A DNA stretch of 64,000 nucleotides. Source: Sphagnum compactum. Taxonomy: Eukaryota > Bryophyta > Sphagnopsida > Sphagnales. How positions within the stretch are numbered: position 1 is the first letter of the stretch; every line of letters starts with the position of its first letter. This document shows, in pieces, positions 62,346 through 64,000 of the stretch. A program made the position numbers and the translations under genes. Below the pieces are notes generated by a model. It worked only from the letters and a program-made list of their open reading frames with translations. It searched no databases and was not told the origin of the DNA. The stretch lies in the NCBI GenBank assembly GCA_965153455.1, contig OZ234497.1, positions 13,502,302 to 13,566,301 of the forward strand, in the 5' to 3' direction.

Positions 62346-62789
62346 GTGTTTGTGATCAACAATGGTAAGTTAATTTGAATATTTTTTTATGTAGTTCTTT
62401 AAAATAGGTGCCTACTTAGGTTGATTACATGACCTACATACCTAGGCTAGGTTTTTAATCTAACATAGATAATGACATGTGTCAATAATTCATAGGTTGA
62501 AAATCATGAACTTATCAATAATATTAAATATTACATTAAATATTAAATAATTTAAATTTAATTGATTTACATGTTACCTAATAAATTAACTAACAAGTGA
62601 AATGAGTTGGTAAATTTGTATTTCATTTAAAAGTAACCTTGTTTCATTAAATACTAATGGACCAATTCACTGTCCATAGCAACTAGTCCTGTTCATTATG
62701 GGTTGACTAATTTCACCATGATAAAAATGTTCAAATTCATTCCAATTTAGTGAAATCCAAAATGAACTAAAACGCGTTTTTGTGTAATG

Positions 62790-64000
62790 AAATGACATAA
62801 TAAGGTATGGCAAAAAAGGAAACAATGTTTGATATTAAAGGATAAATGTAAACCTATCAAATTGAAATAATCAGTTTAATTCTAAAGCAAAAAACCTTGC
62901 CAGTGGTAGTTTACATCAATTTATAAGGTGAACATAATGAGCCTAAATCACTAGGATTCCTTTCAAACATGTTCTTCTATTCATATATGTTTGGGAACCT
63001 GCCTGAAGGAGGCTTTTATAAAAGCTTTTGAACACAACCAAACATGCAAGGAACCTTCTCAGACACATTCCCAAATATTTATTACAGATGAAAAGAGGAT
63101 GAACATTGACAGACTTTATTCATTTAAATGAAGTGTGCATGATGTTGGATAAGCTTTCTTCATTTGGATGTAATCTGCATGACGATGAATGAACTTTATT
63201 CATAATGGATGTTCATAGATGCATTTCATCCATGAACAACAAATTAAACAATGAATGAAAATGGATGCTCATGGATGAACTTTGTCCATAAACAACAAGC
63301 TAAGCTATTGTAATATCTTATGTCTATAGATACTACCATAAAAAGAATCTAATGTATATTTTTATGTTTGATGCCGGGGTAGGCTAGATGACATCATCCA
63401 TGACACTTTCAAATGGTTGTCATTTTGTGTTTTCAAATTTTGCTCTGAGTGTTTTAAATTCTTTATCAATTTAATCAATTTTGATTAGTTAAAAAACTAT
63501 TCACAATTTGCCTAAGGTTTAACTTTCTTCTCTATTTGGAAGGGCAACATTGATCTCCTTCTTGAATGGCATTTCAATGAGATGATTTTGGCATTGAATG
63601 AAAACCTTGGATTACATTTAACCTTGTTACTCTACATGACATCCAAAGTCTCAATTCATTTTTATGTATCATGTGTGAAAAACATCAAACTAATATGCTT
63701 AAAATATTCCTATTGGATGAAAATGCTAAAACAAACTACACAAAATATAATTAAACAATACCTTCTATGTGCAAAAACATTAGCATTCACAACGACATGA
63801 AATATAAAAATGTGTTTCAAAGATGAAATTTTTTTCATACTTGAAACATAAAATAAGTATCCTTGGGTTAAATCAAGGTGTGGAACTGAAAAGCACAGAA
63901 ACATGTGTGGTTCCGACCTTATTCCCAATTGTGTTCCCCAAAGTTTCAATGACATTTAAAGGCCAAGAAGACTTCATTTCCTTGTGTGATTGATGTTCCC
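62790..64000. other. AT-rich intergenic DNA, no gene seen
   Basis: Between about 63095 and 63300, phrases such as GATGAACTTTRTYCATA recur loosely (ATTCATTTAAATG, TTCATTTGGATG, TTCATAATGGATG), suggesting another worn repeat. No exon is supported; the frames at 63582-63800 and 63710-63955 overlap on opposite strands and lack domains. Confidence 0.45.

Larger units (their letters stand above)
59439..62789. mobile_element. Non-autonomous CACTA-type DNA transposon, copy 2, with expanded core
   Basis: The left end, CACTAATATAAAAGTG (59439), and the right end, CGTTTTTGTGTAATG (to 62789), match the right and left ends, respectively, of the element at 8501-11522 when reversed. AAA lies directly outside both ends, fitting the 3-bp target duplication of this superfamily (weak alone, as AAA is common). 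TTCACTA/TTTCAC repeats lie within the first 110 bases. The terminal CACTA is kept on the left but has decayed to CATTA on the right. No transposase is present. About 1.5 kb of its middle is a short degenerate tandem array that copy 1 lacks. Confidence 0.6.

Overview
The window is nuclear DNA of a large-genome land plant. It is AT-rich and dominated by decayed transposable elements. Two multi-exon plant genes with canonical splice sites stand in it, and nothing is bacterial or organellar. A Penelope-like reverse transcriptase relic in an intron, two families of worn Ty3/gypsy polyproteins and long AT-rich intergenic DNA would fit a conifer or another non-flowering plant. That placement is inference; the sequence alone does not fix the species.

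Layout. 1-8500 is gene-free AT-rich DNA with one tRNA-derived SINE (about 894-1106), short tandem duplications and a poly-G tract. 8501-11522 is a non-autonomous CACTA-type DNA element. 12274-16130 is a decayed Ty3/gypsy gag-protease region on +, followed by a tail-to-tail integrase relic on - (16500-17460). 19072-28162 (+) is a 17-exon gene for an EDEM-type class I alpha-mannosidase (glycosyl hydrolase family 47). Its 2.4-kb intron 11 holds a Penelope-like reverse transcriptase relic and a long foldback. 30243-35520 (-) is a second, 5'-truncated Ty3/gypsy element with gag, PR, RT, RNase H and IN in order, carrying several dead catalytic sites. 38561-38781 is a hAT-type MITE with perfect 16-bp inverted ends and an 8-bp target duplication. 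44716-49382 (-) is an 8-exon gene for a PHD-finger homeodomain protein of the HAT3.1/PRHA class; all its splice phases agree and give 662 residues. 51470-52900 is a degenerate short-period repeat block split by an approximately 890-bp insertion. 57734-58147 (+) is a compact GC-rich orphan ORF. 59439-62789 is a second CACTA-type element, inverted relative to the first, whose middle has expanded into about 1.5 kb of short degenerate repeats.

The two real genes converge: EDEM points right and HAT3.1-like points left, with retroelements and a MITE between them. They have unrelated jobs (ER protein quality control and nuclear chromatin/DNA binding), and nothing suggests a shared pathway. Most likely to be new here are the CACTA family with its internal satellite expansion, the intronic Penelope-like relic with the neighbouring foldback, the hAT MITE, and the orphan ORF. 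No fully new biological system could be established from sequence alone.
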